NCBI GenBank assembly: GCA_021018995.1
Contig: CM037593.1
Location: forward strand, 14,598,088-14,662,087
DNA from: Chloranthus sessilifolius
Lineage: Eukaryota > Streptophyta > Magnoliopsida > Chloranthales > Chloranthaceae
DNA length: 64,000 nucleotides
Direction: 5' to 3'
The notes beneath the pieces were generated by a model. It was not told where the DNA came from, searched no databases, and was given only the letters and a program-made list of their open reading frames with translations. Both the position numbers and the translations under genes were made by a program. Shown in pieces: positions 44,050 to 56,427 of the stretch (positions are counted from its first letter, which is position 1; every line of letters starts with the position of its first letter).

Positions 44050-46985
44050 GAATGCATGGATACTTGATTCAAGGTGCTCCTACCACATGTGTTCAAATAG
44101 AGATTAGTTCGCGTCTTATAAAGAGGTGGATGGTAGAACGATTTTGATGGGCAACAATATGGCCTGTAAAATAGTTGGTAAGGAAAGTATCAGAATAAAA
44201 ATACACGATGGGGCTGTGAGAACATTGACCGATGTACACCTTATTCCGGAATTGAAGAAAAATCTCATATTGCTTGGTACGCTAGACTCTAATGGGCTCA
44301 AATTTACAGCTAAAGGTAGAGTTTTGAAGGTGACGAAGGGATCTTTGGTTGTGATGAAAGCGAAAAAAGTTGGGAACCCTTACTTTCTATCAGAGAGTAC
44401 AGTGATATGTGGAACAGTAGTATCTACGTCAGATGATAGTGGTTTATCCTCTACACAGTTATGACACATGCGCCTGGGACCCATGTCAGAAGGAGGGATG
44501 ACAGAGTTGAGCAAGCAATGATTCATACTATAAAAGATGCACTAGATTATATACATTCAGATGTATGGGGGCCTTCAAAGGTTTATTCTAAAGGTGGTGT
44601 CAGGTACTTCATCTCTTTCATCGATGATTACTCTCGGTATATATGGATCTACATGATGAAGAGTAAAGATGAGGTTTTGAAAATCTTCAAGAGGTGAAAA
44701 ATATTATTTGAGAACCAAACTAGAAGAAAGGTTAAACGGTTGAGAACCAATAATAGTTGTGAGTACATCGGTGGACAGTTTTAGGAGTTATGTGAGGAGA
44801 ACAGTATTGCTAGGCACTTCACGGTGAAGAATACACCGCAACAGAATAGGATAACAGAATGTAAGAATAGAACTCTAGTTAAAAAGGCAAGATGCATGTT
44901 ATCCAATGCGAGATTGGGTAGAGAGTTTTGGGCCAAGGCAGTCAGTACAGCGTGCTATGTAGTAAATAGATTACTATCTACAATAATAAAGTGCAAGACT
45001 CCAATTGAGATTTGATCAGGAAAACCTACAGATTATAGTGCATTGAGGGTCTCTGGTTGAGCGGCCTACTATCATATCAGAGATAGTAAAATTGACCTAA
45101 AGGCCAAGAAAGAGATTTTCATAGGATATGTAAATGGTGTGAAAGGATATAGGTTATGGTGTTCTGAGTAGAATAAGGTTGTGATCAGCAGAGATGTGAC
45201 ATTTGATAAATCTCTTATGTGAACTTTTAGCAAACAAATCATGAAAATTAGAGATGATGGGCAAAAGATCAGTTTGAGGTAAAGTTAGAAACTCATACAA
45301 CTATTACATCAGAGGAAAGTGTAGAAACAGTTGATAGAGAGCCATAACAATCCTTAGTAGGTGGAAGACCTAAAAGAAATGTTAGAGCACCAATTCGCTA
45401 CAATTACGAGGATATGGTCACATACGCGTTGACGTTAGATGGTAATGAGTCGTCTTCATTCAATGATACAATCAGTAGTAGATGTGCACAGGAATGGAAG
45501 ACTGCAATGAGTGAAGAGATGAATTCTATTTACAAGAATCAAACTTGGGAACTGACAGAGTTATCTAAGGGAAAGAGAGTGATTGGGTGCAAGTGAGTTT
45601 ATAAGAAGAAAGAGGATTCTCTGAAAAGTAGTGGTGCAAAGTACGAATCACGGTTGGAAGCAAAAGGTTTTGTGAAAAAGGAAGGCATTGATTACAATGA
45701 GGTGTTCTCACCGGTTAGAAAACACACTTCAATCTTGATTTTGTTGTCAATTGGAGGAAGGTTAGACTTAGAGTTGGAGCAACTCGATGTGAAAATAATA
45801 TTCATACATGGTGATCTAAAGGAGGAGATATATATGAACCAACATGAAGTGTTCAAGTCTTTTGGAAAAGAGAGATTAGTGTCCAAACTGAAGAAGTCCT
45901 TGTATGGGTTGAAACAGTCACCGAGACAGTGGTATAAACAGTTTGACACATTCATGGTAGGCCAAAATTATATTCGAAGTGAATACGATAACTGCATTTA
46001 TTTCAAGAGGCTAGCAGATGACTTATTTATTTATCTTCTCTTATATGTTGATGACAAGCTCATAGTTGTAAAGAGTATGGTGGAGATCAATAAATTGAAA
46101 TCTCAACTTGACATGGAGTTCGAGATGGAAGATCTTGGTGCAGTAAGAAAGATTTTTGGGATGGAGATTTAGAGAGACAGAAAAAATGGCAGTTGTGTCG
46201 GACACAGAAGAGTTATCTAGAGAAAGTACTCTCACGATTTGGTATGAAGAACTCAAAGGCTATCAGTACTTCATTAGCAATTCACTTTCGTTTTTCGGCT
46301 AGCATGTCTCCTACTACATATAAGGTGCGTGAGTCTATGATTCATGTTCTCTACGCGAGTGTGGTTGGTAGCTTGATATGCCCTTTGGTATGTACTCAAT
46401 CAGATATTTTACAGGTCATTAACGTAGTTAACAGGTATATGGCTAATCCAGGCAAGGAGCATAGACAGACAATGAAATGGATTATAAGGTACATACGTGG
46501 TACCAATGATGTAAATTTTATTTTTCGCAGTGTACAAATCCTCCATTATGCGGATACATGGATTTAGATTACGGGAGTGATTTGGATAAGCATCGGTCTA
46601 TAATGGGATATGTGTTTAAACTATTAGGTGGTCCGATAGCTGAAAGTCGATGTTACAGTATACAATGACTTTATCTACTATAGAGGCAGAGTATATGATA
46701 GTAACAGAGACAGTGAAAGAAGCATTGTGGCTTTAAGACTTAGTTGGCGATTTGGGGATCGCACATGAAAGTATCGATGTATTATGCGATAGTCAGAGTG
46801 CTATTTACTTCGCAAAAAATCATGTATAGCATGCTTATACCAGCACATTAATATATAGTATCGTTTCGTACGAGAAATAATTGGAGATGACCAAATATCT
46901 TTGAAGAAAGTGAGTACGAAGGACAATCCTGCAGATATGATGACAAAGGTGGTACTGGTAGTCAAGACTAAACATTGTTTATACT
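44050..46985 (+). pseudogene. Tnt1-like pol with integrase deletion
   Basis: Protease AWILDSRCSYHM (about 44056-44091). The integrase zinc-binding region is reduced to its first residues and joins straight to DALDYIHSDVWGPS, so the HHCC cysteines are deleted. The second catalytic Asp reads Asn (LRTNNSCEY), while the Glu in ITECKN remains. RT (45414-46172) keeps LEQLDVKIIFIHGDLKEE, LYGLKQSPRQW and catalytic LLYVDDKLI. RNase H (46193 to about 46985) is dense with stops. Frames are recoverable only in pieces. Confidence 0.88.
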
Positions 46986-47100
46986 TGATCAATGTTCAAC
47001 AGGTTTGAGCGCTCTCAGGGTGGTGGTGGCAACAATGATATGAGAATGGCAATAATCGGAAGAAATAGTGCATGGTGAAACATAGAGCTAGGTGGAGAAT

Positions 47101-47620
47101 TGTTAATAGGTTCTAACTTTAGTACGCTCTCTCGAGCAACCTTGGTTGTCGCTCCAGCGAGGTGGGTCACCTAAAGGGGAAAACACATGGGTTAAAGTCG
47201 CTCGAGTGGTTTTGGACCTTGCTCAAGCAACCAGTGCATTGATCAAAGGAGCAAAACTTCTGGTGTAAGTCGCTCGAGCGACCCTTGATGACCGACTTAT
47301 GTGCAAACTCGAAATTTGACTATTTTCTCTTAGATTAGAAGTAGGACCCTTGTCTTCTATATAAAGGGAAATGCCATGGTCATTTTGAGAGGCTGAAAAC
47401 GTTAAGATATCATTGTAAAGCTTTGAAAAATCTATTAAGGGTTTTGAGTAGAGCTTTAGTGAGGCTTGAATGTTCTATTCTCGTGTGATCATCAATATAG
47501 TGGATAATCGTTGCCCGTGGACGTAGGCATATTATCGAATCACATAGATATTGTCTCTTATGTATTTGTAGTTGATTTTCTTTTATTTTGTGTTCTTATC
47601 TGATCGTTTATCGTGAGATC
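47101..47620 (+). mobile_element. 3' LTR of Tnt1-like element, truncated
   Basis: Begins TGTTAATAGG after the purine-rich AGGTGGAGAAT and follows the 5' LTR to GAGATC. The last 26 bp found in the 5' LTR (43109-43134) are missing and array sequence follows. Confidence 0.82.
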
Positions 47621-48990
47621 TAATATTTTCGACTCAATATTTTCCAAAGCCTCGACGGAAGGAAGATGAGAGAAAGAGATCTAATACTTAAAATAACTTC
47701 TCCAATTATGCCTTTTTTTTTTTTAAATAAAAATAAAATGGGTGGTACTAATAGACAACTTTATCTTACAGCCACCTCACTAAAATAAAAGAAAAATTGG
47801 TTGGCTACTTTAAATCAGACAATGAATCAGACGATGAAGATCAATTTTTATCCCACTATTCTACACAATAGATCTTGAGAATTTAGGCCTTCATTTTTTT
47901 AAATAAATATAAAGCGGGTGGTACTTACACACAACTTTATCTTACAGCCACCTCACATAAACAAAAGAAAAATTGGTCGGCTACTTTAAATCAGACGATG
48001 AAGATCATTTTTTGTCCCAATATTCTACACAATATATCTTGAGATCACAGGCCTACCATTATACCGGTTAAATATTGATTCCACGGGGCACACATCCCAA
48101 AAAATGAATGTTAACCGCATTTGATTACGCTCTGATAATGTTCAATCACCTTTTGGTATGTGAGCCACCTGGAGGCAACATCTGACCATCTGATGGTAGG
48201 TCTATGACCTCAAGATCTACTATCTTGAAAAATAAAATGAAAAATAATCTACATCGTCTAATTTAAAGCAATCAACAGCTTTTTCATCTATTTACATGGG
48301 TGGCTGTAGCACAAAATGGTGTGGTAGTAACACCAGCTTAAATTAATAATGAGGAAGGTCTTTAAGATGATCAATGGCATTCTGTGACGTTATATTTGGA
48401 GCACTGATTACAACCTTTTGTTGACTATTTTTCAGCTGATGCTGAAATCCAATTGAAGGAATTCCATGTGGACGATTGAGATTAAGAAACAACACGGTAA
48501 GTATGCTATGCATAGATGAACCCTACATCTAGCCTAGTGATCCTGTAAAGCACCTAATACCTATGGTCAACTTAAGAATTAGGCTGACGACTATAATAAA
48601 TCCACACACAGGCGCGTCTTGTGTGAACAAGGATCATCAACTTGACCTTGACTGTGGTTTACAATAACGATCACCAGCTATATGATCGTCACTTAAATCT
48701 CCTAATAAACAATTGATTTGATATATTGTGTGGTATCATGGACCAGATAACTTACTAGGTCCCTCACTAATTTGTAGCCATGTGTCATCAGTATGATCGA
48801 CCCAATAATCACAATTATTATGTGAAAAATATAAAAATCACACGGTCAAGGAGCAAATTACATGTAAAATGAAAGGTAAAATCATATATATTTTGTTTTT
48901 TCGTTCGTTTCTTTCCACAATTGACACCATTGACTGTGATATTTTATATTTTTATTTTTATTTGCTTTTGCGAAATAATTATGATCATTG
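47621..48990. repeat. Array unit 4 (blocks A, B, D)
   Basis: A 47640-48330 (with an internal repeat of the CACACAACTTTATCTTACAG segment and its surroundings), B 48340-48610, D 48640-48985. Order and spacing match unit 2. The LTR element at 49000 interrupts it. Confidence 0.7.
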
Positions 48991-49045
48991 AGTCGCTCAT
49001 ACTCGCTCATACTCACAATGACAAGCAGACATCAAAAATCTCAGA

Positions 49046-49745
49046 ACTCAATCGATTGATAGTAAAATATCAATCGATTGACAACAGAAGTCAGAATCCG
49101 AGTATATAAATTTTATTTTTTTTTGGATTAAAATTTGAACTTCAAATTACAATTAAAATTTAAAATTTAGAATTAAAATTTTTAAATTCAAATTTAAAAT
49201 CAAAGGTTGAAAATCAAAATCAAGATTTGAAATTCAAATTCAAAATCCTTTAAATTTTTAATTTTCAAATTCGAATTCAAACTTTAAAATTCAAAATTTA
49301 AATTTTAAAATCTAAAAGAAGTCTTACAAAATCTTACCTAAGAGAAGAAAGGAAAGAAAAGAGAATCTTATAAATCCTAAATAAGAAATCCTACCAAAGG
49401 CAATAAGCTAAAAATCCTAGAAAAAAAAAATCTTAAAAATCCTGAACTTGAAATCTTAAAAAAAGTTTTTAAATCAAATTTTAAATTTCAAATTTCAAAA
49501 TTCAAATTTCAAGTTCCAAATTTCAAATTTCAAAAATCAAAATTCCAAATTTCATAAATTTCAACATTCAAAATTTTAAAATTCAAAATTCGGATTTTAA
49601 CTTGTTGGAATTTTAAAATTTAAACATAGAACAATCGATCGATTGATTCTTTCAAATCAATCGATTGACAAATCAGCAAGCAGCAACTATAGAACCCCGT
49701 CGATCAATTGAAGAAAAGATCTCAATCGATTAACTATCAAACAAA
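49046..49745. repeat. TCAATCGATTGA palindromes and AAATTTCAAATTC low complexity
   Basis: Two TCAATCGATTGA words near 49048-49082 and several more at 49632-49735 bracket about 480 bp built from AAATTT/CAAATTC words. More TCAATCGATTGA copies are in the LTR at about 53163-53200. Confidence 0.8.
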
Positions 49746-50929
49746 ACACACAAATCTCTTTACGAATTGACAGTGGCGCCAAAAACTTGATCAGTTTTAA
49801 AATATACCCTTGCAAGTGCACAAGGTCAGTTATAGTACTATGAAATCAAGGGTGTCATACCCAAAAGGAAGCGCGTAATTAAATTAATTTTTAAAGAGAA
49901 AAAGACGACCAAGAAAATACCAAGGGAGAGAAAGTCGATTTACCAAACAATTATCACACGATTTTAGAGCAATAAAAGTAAATCAATCTACACAAGAATA
50001 AATTATGATAAAGAAACTGACAATTTAAGAAATGATCAAGGAGTTTGCTATCCCTAGATTCGTCACTTTTCCACAATTAAACTTACAATTTCATAACGCA
50101 TCAAAATACCATCATTTATCAAGAAGAAAAATAAATCGAAAAGAACGTGATTATTGATCAGGCATAGCCTATCTAAAAACTATGACTCAACCTATTATTG
50201 CGTATGAATCATGTAAAAAGCATAGCGTATCTCAAAACTCTAAATCACGACAGTGATGAAACAATTATTCTGCAGCCTAGATCGGCTTGCAGGAACAGAT
50301 TTACATAGAATGACCATTTTATGGTCGTTGATAACCACGATCAACGACTATAAATGAGCACTCAATGATATTCAATTAAACACACACTTTTAACAGAATA
50401 ATTCAATGACAACACTATGAAATTATAGAATCAACAATAGATCAGTTACTTATCTAGGGGTCGCTTCCTCTTTGAACAAGTGATTTTAGCCGCTCATCCT
50501 CGGTGTACAAGCCCGCTGTAGACCAAAAGCCATCATCTTAAACATGAACTTTTATTTTTCACAAAATTTCTCCTTACAATGCTTTTGTTCCTAGGTATAA
50601 ACTATGCTTTAAAAGTTGTAAAGAAGAAGATGTAACGACCCGACTTTTCCAATCCCTCAGGTATAGGAAAGGCCGGTTCGCCGACCTATCGATTAAACGA
50701 TAAGTCGGACAAACAGAGCACATATCAGAGTAAAGCGTAAATAATATCTAATATTAAAATAAATGCAAAAGCGAATGATAAATAAAAGAACCACCGATGA
50801 TGGCCGAACATCGCCAAAACATGGTTCAAACAGTAATCAAAAGTTAAGTATGAAACTATAATATCTAACTAAATGGCCCACAACTCCAAATCCAAAACTC
50901 TCACCAAAACCAAATAATTAAATTAGGTC

Positions 50930-51030
50930 CTAATCCGAAAAATACTCCTCAGGAGAATCCTCGAGCTCTTCCTCGGGTACATAATCAGGATCAGTCTTGT
51001 AGTCCCGAACAGCCACGTCAGTGCCTGGAC
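50930..51030 (-). other. Acidic mini-ORF in solo LTR
   Basis: After the acceptor-like CACAG, the frame includes DPDYVPEEELEDSPEEYF and stops at 50930. Same position and character as 6115-6218 and 57133-57245, but the sequence is diverged. Confidence 0.45.
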
Positions 51031-52094
51031 CTGTGATGTATAGCCGGAGTGAGCTAACCAACAAAGCTCAGTAGAAAAATATCATCAACGGTATTATATT
51101 TTAACTAACATGGGTTTCAAAACAAGTATCAGAATATTATATGTCAAAATCAGAAATGCAGGTAAAAATAGAATTTAAGTGCAGAGATTATATGCAAGAT
51201 CAGTTTCTAAATATGTGAAAACAGCTTCAAGAACAATGCAGAATTTTAGTGTCTTAGTGCCTCTAATTTTTATATGCAAAGTTCAGTAATTCATGACTTA
51301 ATCCTCAACCTAAAATACCTCCCGAGTAAACTATATCTCGAGAGCAGGAATATAGCCGATGGGAACCCCTACCTACTATCGTCGTTCATGAACCCATTTT
51401 CAGGATGCAACAAGCCCATACACTCAGAGGGTAACTTGCGCCAAAAAGTTATTCAGGAATTTTTGAGGGGTCGTTCTAATCAATCATAAAACAGATGCAG
51501 ATACTAATATAATTTAGATGTAAGTTTCTTAACATAGTTCAGATTCTTGATTTCAGATTTTAAGCTTTTTAGAGCTTAAGCAGAATTAGGTTTCAGGGTT
51601 CAGTTAGATTCAGATTTTTCAATTTGTCATCTCAAATTTTAGTTTACAGATGTGATTTCAATGGCATATACAAGTTCAAAGATTCTAATTCAAAATATAC
51701 ATGTGAGTTAAAATAAAATATTGTAAATATGAAATTCTCCTACCAAAACTTAGAGTTACATGAAGTCAAGCAAAATCTTATTGATGGCCTCTCGCCCTTA
51801 ATCTATATCACAAACATACGATGATGCATCAAGGTTAACTCTAATCATTAATAATTAAGACTTATTTAAGTGTTTCCTCCAAATCGAGTCGAAACGGGCA
51901 AGTTTGTGCCAACTTAGAATTTGATATAATCTTCTTCTAAATTTTTTACCTTCAAGAAGATTAATTCACGAGTTGGTCAAAATATAAAAGTTGGAGAGAC
52001 TGTTGTTCTCTTTCCAACGCAAAAATAATCATGTCAATCGGAGTTTGGAGTAAAAAGTTACAGCTAAAATATCAAGATAGTATCGGAGTTCAGA

Positions 52095-52250
52095 GATACC
52101 TCGCTCGAGCAATTTCCTTCAAAATTTTCTCGCGTGAGCAATGACTTAAGCTTGCTTGAGCGAGGGTAGAGACACCTTTTCGAGTATATGACTTCTAAAG
52201 TCAAACTTTCAGTGCATCCTCACTCGAGCGATGATAATAGCTCGTTCGAG
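52095..52250. repeat. CTCGAGCGAG palindrome cluster in gypsy solo LTR
   Basis: Words such as CTCGCTCGAGCAA, GCTTGAGCGAG, CACTCGAGCGATG and GTTCGAGCGAGC, four to six in 155 bp. The palindromic core is the same as in the Tnt1-like copia LTRs. Confidence 0.75.
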
Positions 52251-52782
52251 CGAGCTACAGTGATGCGATTTCGCCTTGTTTTCACCCGAATTGAATCCCA
52301 CACCTTCCCAAAATGAAACTCAAGTTTAATCTATTGATTTTAAACCTTAAACTCAATAAAAATCATACCTTTAATCAAGGATTCCACACTTTAAAATGAG
52401 TCACGCAAATGGAGTTTCGGAACGAAACCGGCGGGTTTCCTTGACGATTTGCGTCGCGATTGCTCCTATGAGTTCACAAGGGTGACTCTTGCACGTTCCC
52501 AATAATCTCAACCTCTCCCAACATCAAAACGAATCCAAGGTTGATTCAAGTTCTTTCTAAGGTTCAAGGGTTTCAAGCAAAAGAGGGTTTTAGAGAAGGA
52601 GGTTTTTAAACTAATCTCCTACGATGATTGAAGAAGAGAGAAGACGGAGTTTTGTCCGATTGGGCGACTATCAAACGGCTGCGGTTCTTCACGGCGCTCA
52701 CGTCTCTTTCTCTCTTAAACAAAACCTAGTATAATATGGGAATGCAATTCCTTTTTATAATAAGATTGCCCAAAAAGTTAAG

Positions 52783-52802
52783 CACACACACACACACACA
52801 CC
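52783..52802. repeat. (CA)n microsatellite
   Basis: About ten CA dinucleotides within the solo LTR. Confidence 0.9.
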
Positions 52803-53447
52803 TCTTATGTGTTACACACTTCTAGTTTTAAAACTCAAGCCTGGTGTTGAGCAGCCACATCGAGGTCGGTGCACGACTTTCGCACGAGGGTCCAAACGGG
52901 CTCAAAATCAGAATTTGTCCGCACAATCACATCTAAATAAAAATCCAAGCAAATGGTAACATTGATTACCGAGCCAAATACGTATACAGGGTCGGTCTGA
53001 TTCGAGTCCAAAAATACAGGTCTTTACAGAATAACTACCAAAACCTAAGTACAATCTACTTAGAGAAGAAGAACCTAAAAATAAAAGAGAGAGCGAGAGC
53101 CCTTAAATCTCAATTGATTGAATTCAAATTTAAAATAAGGAGGGCAAAATTGTCTTTCTTTTCAATCGATTGAGTTTTGGTTCTCAATCGATTGACACAT
53201 AGGGGCATGATCTTCATTCTCCTGGTGAATGTTGGGCCAATTCATTGATTTCGATGCTTCTTTTGACCTCTTGGTAAACTTTTCTTGTGTAACCTTTAAT
53301 TATCCTCTTTTATGCTCTTTGACGATCCAACGGTCAGAAACACCTACAATTATTAAAACTATATAACAACCGTCAGATGCTCTCATCGGATAACTAAATG
53401 TAGAATTTAAGGTGCGAAATATAGTCACATTTCAGCACCGATCAACA

Positions 53448-53690
53448 TCCCAAAATTAAAAGTGAATGTTAACCACATTTGATTATGCTATGATAAGGTT
53501 CGATCACCTTTTGGTACGTCAGCCACTTGGAGGCAACATCTGACCGTTTGATGGTAGGCCTATGATCTCAAGATTTACTATCAAGAAGATTAAGATGAAA
53601 AACAATCTCCATCGTCTAATTTAAAGTAGTCAATAACTTTTTCCTCTATTAACATGAGGTGGCTATAACACAAAATGCTTTTTGGGCTAC
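53448..53690. repeat. Array block A fragment
   Basis: AATGTTAACCACATTTGATTA...GGTAGGCCTATGATCTCAAG...GAGGTGGCTATAACACAAA matches block A. It is the far side of the array split by the LTR element. Confidence 0.7.
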
Positions 53691-55437
53691 GGCTGCTAAA
53701 ATGGACATCTTCGATAATACGGGAAATTTATCAGATCGACCCTATCAGATACACCTTTTCCGTCAAAGACCCTATAGATTCACCTTTTCCCAAACCGTCC
53801 AGCTTTTAGCCGACCCATTTTCAGCTAGCACAAAAAGTCAGAAATACCCCATACAGTTTTTTTCGTTCTATATAGTTTAAAATTTTAAATATTTGCATTT
53901 TTCTATATTTACGCGATGTGAAACAAGATCTATGCCGTCTTATTTGAATGTCACAATATAAAATCGATGATGCCAAAGATAGATACGAAAAAAGGCGATA
54001 TCGCCTCTTTAAAAAAAAAAAAAAAAATTAAACAATCGATGCCGACTCTTAAAATAAATGATGGCTTACTTTTTACATAGTCAGACTGCTTACACAATGA
54101 CATCAATCGCTTACACAATGACATCGATCGTTAAAAACAAAAAAATTATACATTCGACATCGACTGTAGAATTTTTATTATTATTATTTTTTTTACAACA
54201 GTTGGTACCGACTGTGTTAAGAGTCGTCATCGACTGTTTTAAGAGTCGGCATCAACTGTTTAAAAAAAAAAAAAAAAAATTAAGAGGCGATATCGCATTT
54301 TTTTTCGTGTCTATCTTTGGCACCATCAATTTATATTGTAGCCTTCAAATCAGACGGCATAGATCATGTTTCACATGGTGTAAATATAAAAAAATATAAA
54401 TATTTAAAATTTTAAATTATATAGAATGAAAAAAAGTGTAAGTGTAATGACCCTAATTTTTTATATGCGTGCCTGACACAGGATAATTTAGAACTTAGCT
54501 ATTCTATCTTTATCTATTACTATAATATAATAAAATTTTGTGACATACCTCTCACTGCTTTGTTTAAACCTGGGTGGATAGTAGGCCTGTTTAGGTATGT
54601 TTTGCAGTTTCGAAGGCGAAAATTCCTTGAGGAGGGGTAAATGTCATGGCCCTAATTTTTGGGCATATTGAATTATACTCATACATTTTTGAAACTGGTA
54701 TGTCGATTTTCGAGGACGAAAATTCTTTAAGGTGGGAAGAATGTAATAACCCATAAAATCATACCCGAACTCGACTTATCTCGTGTGTGTGGTCGACACG
54801 AAAACCGATGTCATCATAGATTTTTATATAATAATAAATATTTAAATAATATTAGGATAACTTTGTGCGGACGGATTAAGGTTTAAATGTGTGTTTGGGC
54901 TTTTAGTGTGAAAGCCATGCACCGATGCACCGTGTGCCGCTCAACACCGAAACCAAACTCTATTTCAAGTGGATAAGCCTAACACACTTTTGCAGTGTTA
55001 TCGCTTCGCACCGAAACAAAGCCCTTTAGCTAATTAAAAGACAAAGCTTCTCAAAGAAGCTTCACCCGGTTGCAAGCTTTGGAGTTTGGATTTCTAGTGA
55101 GAGAAAGAAGAGAAAACTTCCGCTCGTCTTGAGATTTCGACGACGAGATCGTGATCGCGCCGCAATACTTGCATTATTCACGAAGAACTCGACACCGATT
55201 AACGCTTGAATCCCGCCTTTGGTGAATTTCGACCGTTCAAACCCCATTTTCAAGAAACATTTCATCTCGCGATCGTTTCTGTGCTTGTAAGAGGTTAAGA
55301 TCGACGCGTAAGGATGAGCAACGTCATCTTGAGTTCATTGTGATCAATCTCTATGGATTCGCCGTAGAGATTCGGAAGTTTCGTTTCGAACCCTTTTGGA
55401 CAACGATCCTTAAAGGCGCGAAATCGATCGAAGAAAG

Positions 55438-56348
55438 GTTAGTTTTTATTTGATTTTAATGGTTTAGATTATAGAATAAATCATTATTTTAGTTTAGTGT
55501 AGATGTGTGTGTGATTCAATGAAGATCGTAGAAGATTTTGATGAAAATAGATCAAAAATGACAAAACCTTATCACTGTGCATTTCTGAAGGTTTTGATCG
55601 ATCAATTGGGTGATTGATCGATCAAAATTGGGTATTGATCGATCAATCTAGGTGGTTGATCGATCAATTTAAGTGATTGATCAATCAAATTATATATACA
55701 ATTAGAAAAACAGCAAGTCTGTTTGCTGGAAGCTCATTCCCGACAGCATTGATCGATCAATGTGGAGATTGATCGATCAATGTGATGGGTTGATCGATCA
55801 ATGGTGAAATTGATCGATCAATGTGGGATTGATCGATCAACATGATGTATTGATCGATCAATTTGACTGTGCCGATACTGCTTCAGTGTTTTTCTCATAA
55901 CTTTTTATTCCGAACTCCGATTGATGCGATTCTTGTCGCATTGGAAAGAGGAAAACTAAATATACAACTTTTATGAATTAACTAACTGATGAGTAAATTA
56001 TTTTGATGATCAAAATTGAGCTGGAAGTTTGGCCAAGTTCTAAGTTAGCACGTTTTGATTGAAGTATCAATATAGCTTCAGTATTTTGTCCATAACTCTT
56101 TGTCCCGAACTCCGATTGACGCGATTCTTGATGCGTTGGAAAGATTATGACGAGATCTAACTCTTTGATAAATTAATAAAATCTTTAATCAAATGTTTTG
56201 AGGGTCAAAATAAAGTGGAAAGTTGGGTCAAGTTTCGAGTCAACACGAAATTACCCATTTCTGCCTCGATTTTGATAAAACACTTAAATACGTCAACATT
56301 ATTAATAATTAGAATAAATTTTTATACATCATTATGTGTGTGATGTAG
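55438..56348 (+). other. Candidate LTR leader intron 1
   Basis: Donor GAAGAAAG|GTTAGTTTTTAT and acceptor GTGATGTAG|ACTAAGAG. The equivalent acceptor in the 50631-53028 LTR reads GTGATATAG|ATTAAGGG. The interval holds all the TTGATCGATCAA palindromes and both copies of the TTGGAAAG module. Confidence 0.4.
55576..55872. repeat. TTGATCGATCAA palindrome cluster
   Basis: About 12 exact or near-exact copies of TTGATCGATCAA, with spacers of 5-15 bp that do not resemble each other; there is a gap of about 60 bp around 55695-55745. Confidence 0.92.
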
Positions 56349-56427
56349 ACTAAGAGTGGAGGCCGTGGATAAGAACTTTTGGATTGCTTTGGGACGACGT
56401 TGGAATTGTTTAGAAAGATCTGTTGAG

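Larger units (their letters stand above)
42566..47620 (+). mobile_element. Tnt1-like Ty1/copia element, old and decayed
   Basis: LTR (42566-43134), primer site TGGTATCAGAGT (43141-43152), gag, protease, integrase, RT, RNase H, polypurine tract, and a right LTR truncated at about 47620. The pol wording (WILDSR.SYHM, YIHSDVWGPS, YVVNRL) is of the Tnt1-94/Tork type. Many in-frame stops and a deletion of the integrase zinc-binding segment show long inactivity. No target duplication was found because the right LTR end is missing. Confidence 0.92.
50631..53028 (-). mobile_element. Gypsy-type solo LTR (2398 bp)
   Basis: Ends TGTAACGACCCG / GTCTTTACA (minus strand TGTAAAGACC...GGGTCGTTACA), flanked by GAAGA and GAATA (one mismatch). 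There is no interior. In transcription order it has a donor-like AAAG|GTATGATTTTTA (52369/52368), CGCTCGAGCGA palindromes (52095-52250) and the TTGGAAAG module (52009-52064). Acceptor TATAG|ATTAAGG (51803/51802), donor TTTTG|GTAGGAGAA (51744/51743), acceptor CACAG|GTCC (51031/51030) and an acidic ORF follow. It corresponds site by site to the LTR at 54742-57653. Confidence 0.85.
49000..53447 (-). mobile_element. LTR element fragment (interior remnant + 5' LTR)
   Basis: Minus-strand LTR 53447 to 49788 (TGTTGATCGG... to ...AACTGATCA), then AGTTTTTGGCGCC primer-type sequence (49774-49787) and about 0.77 kb of non-coding interior. The distal interior and second LTR are absent. The LTR is interrupted by the gypsy solo LTR 50631-53028, so its own length is about 1.26 kb. 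It matches the 15801-17323 LTR in the TATGCC...GACTCA...ACGCTATGC segment (around 50160-50250). Right flank TCCCA resumes array block A; the left junction near 49000 is imprecise. Confidence 0.75.

Noticed and set aside
48921-49109. Small plus-strand ORF at the unit 4 / LTR-element junction
   Set aside because: It spans an insertion junction in AT-rich non-coding DNA.
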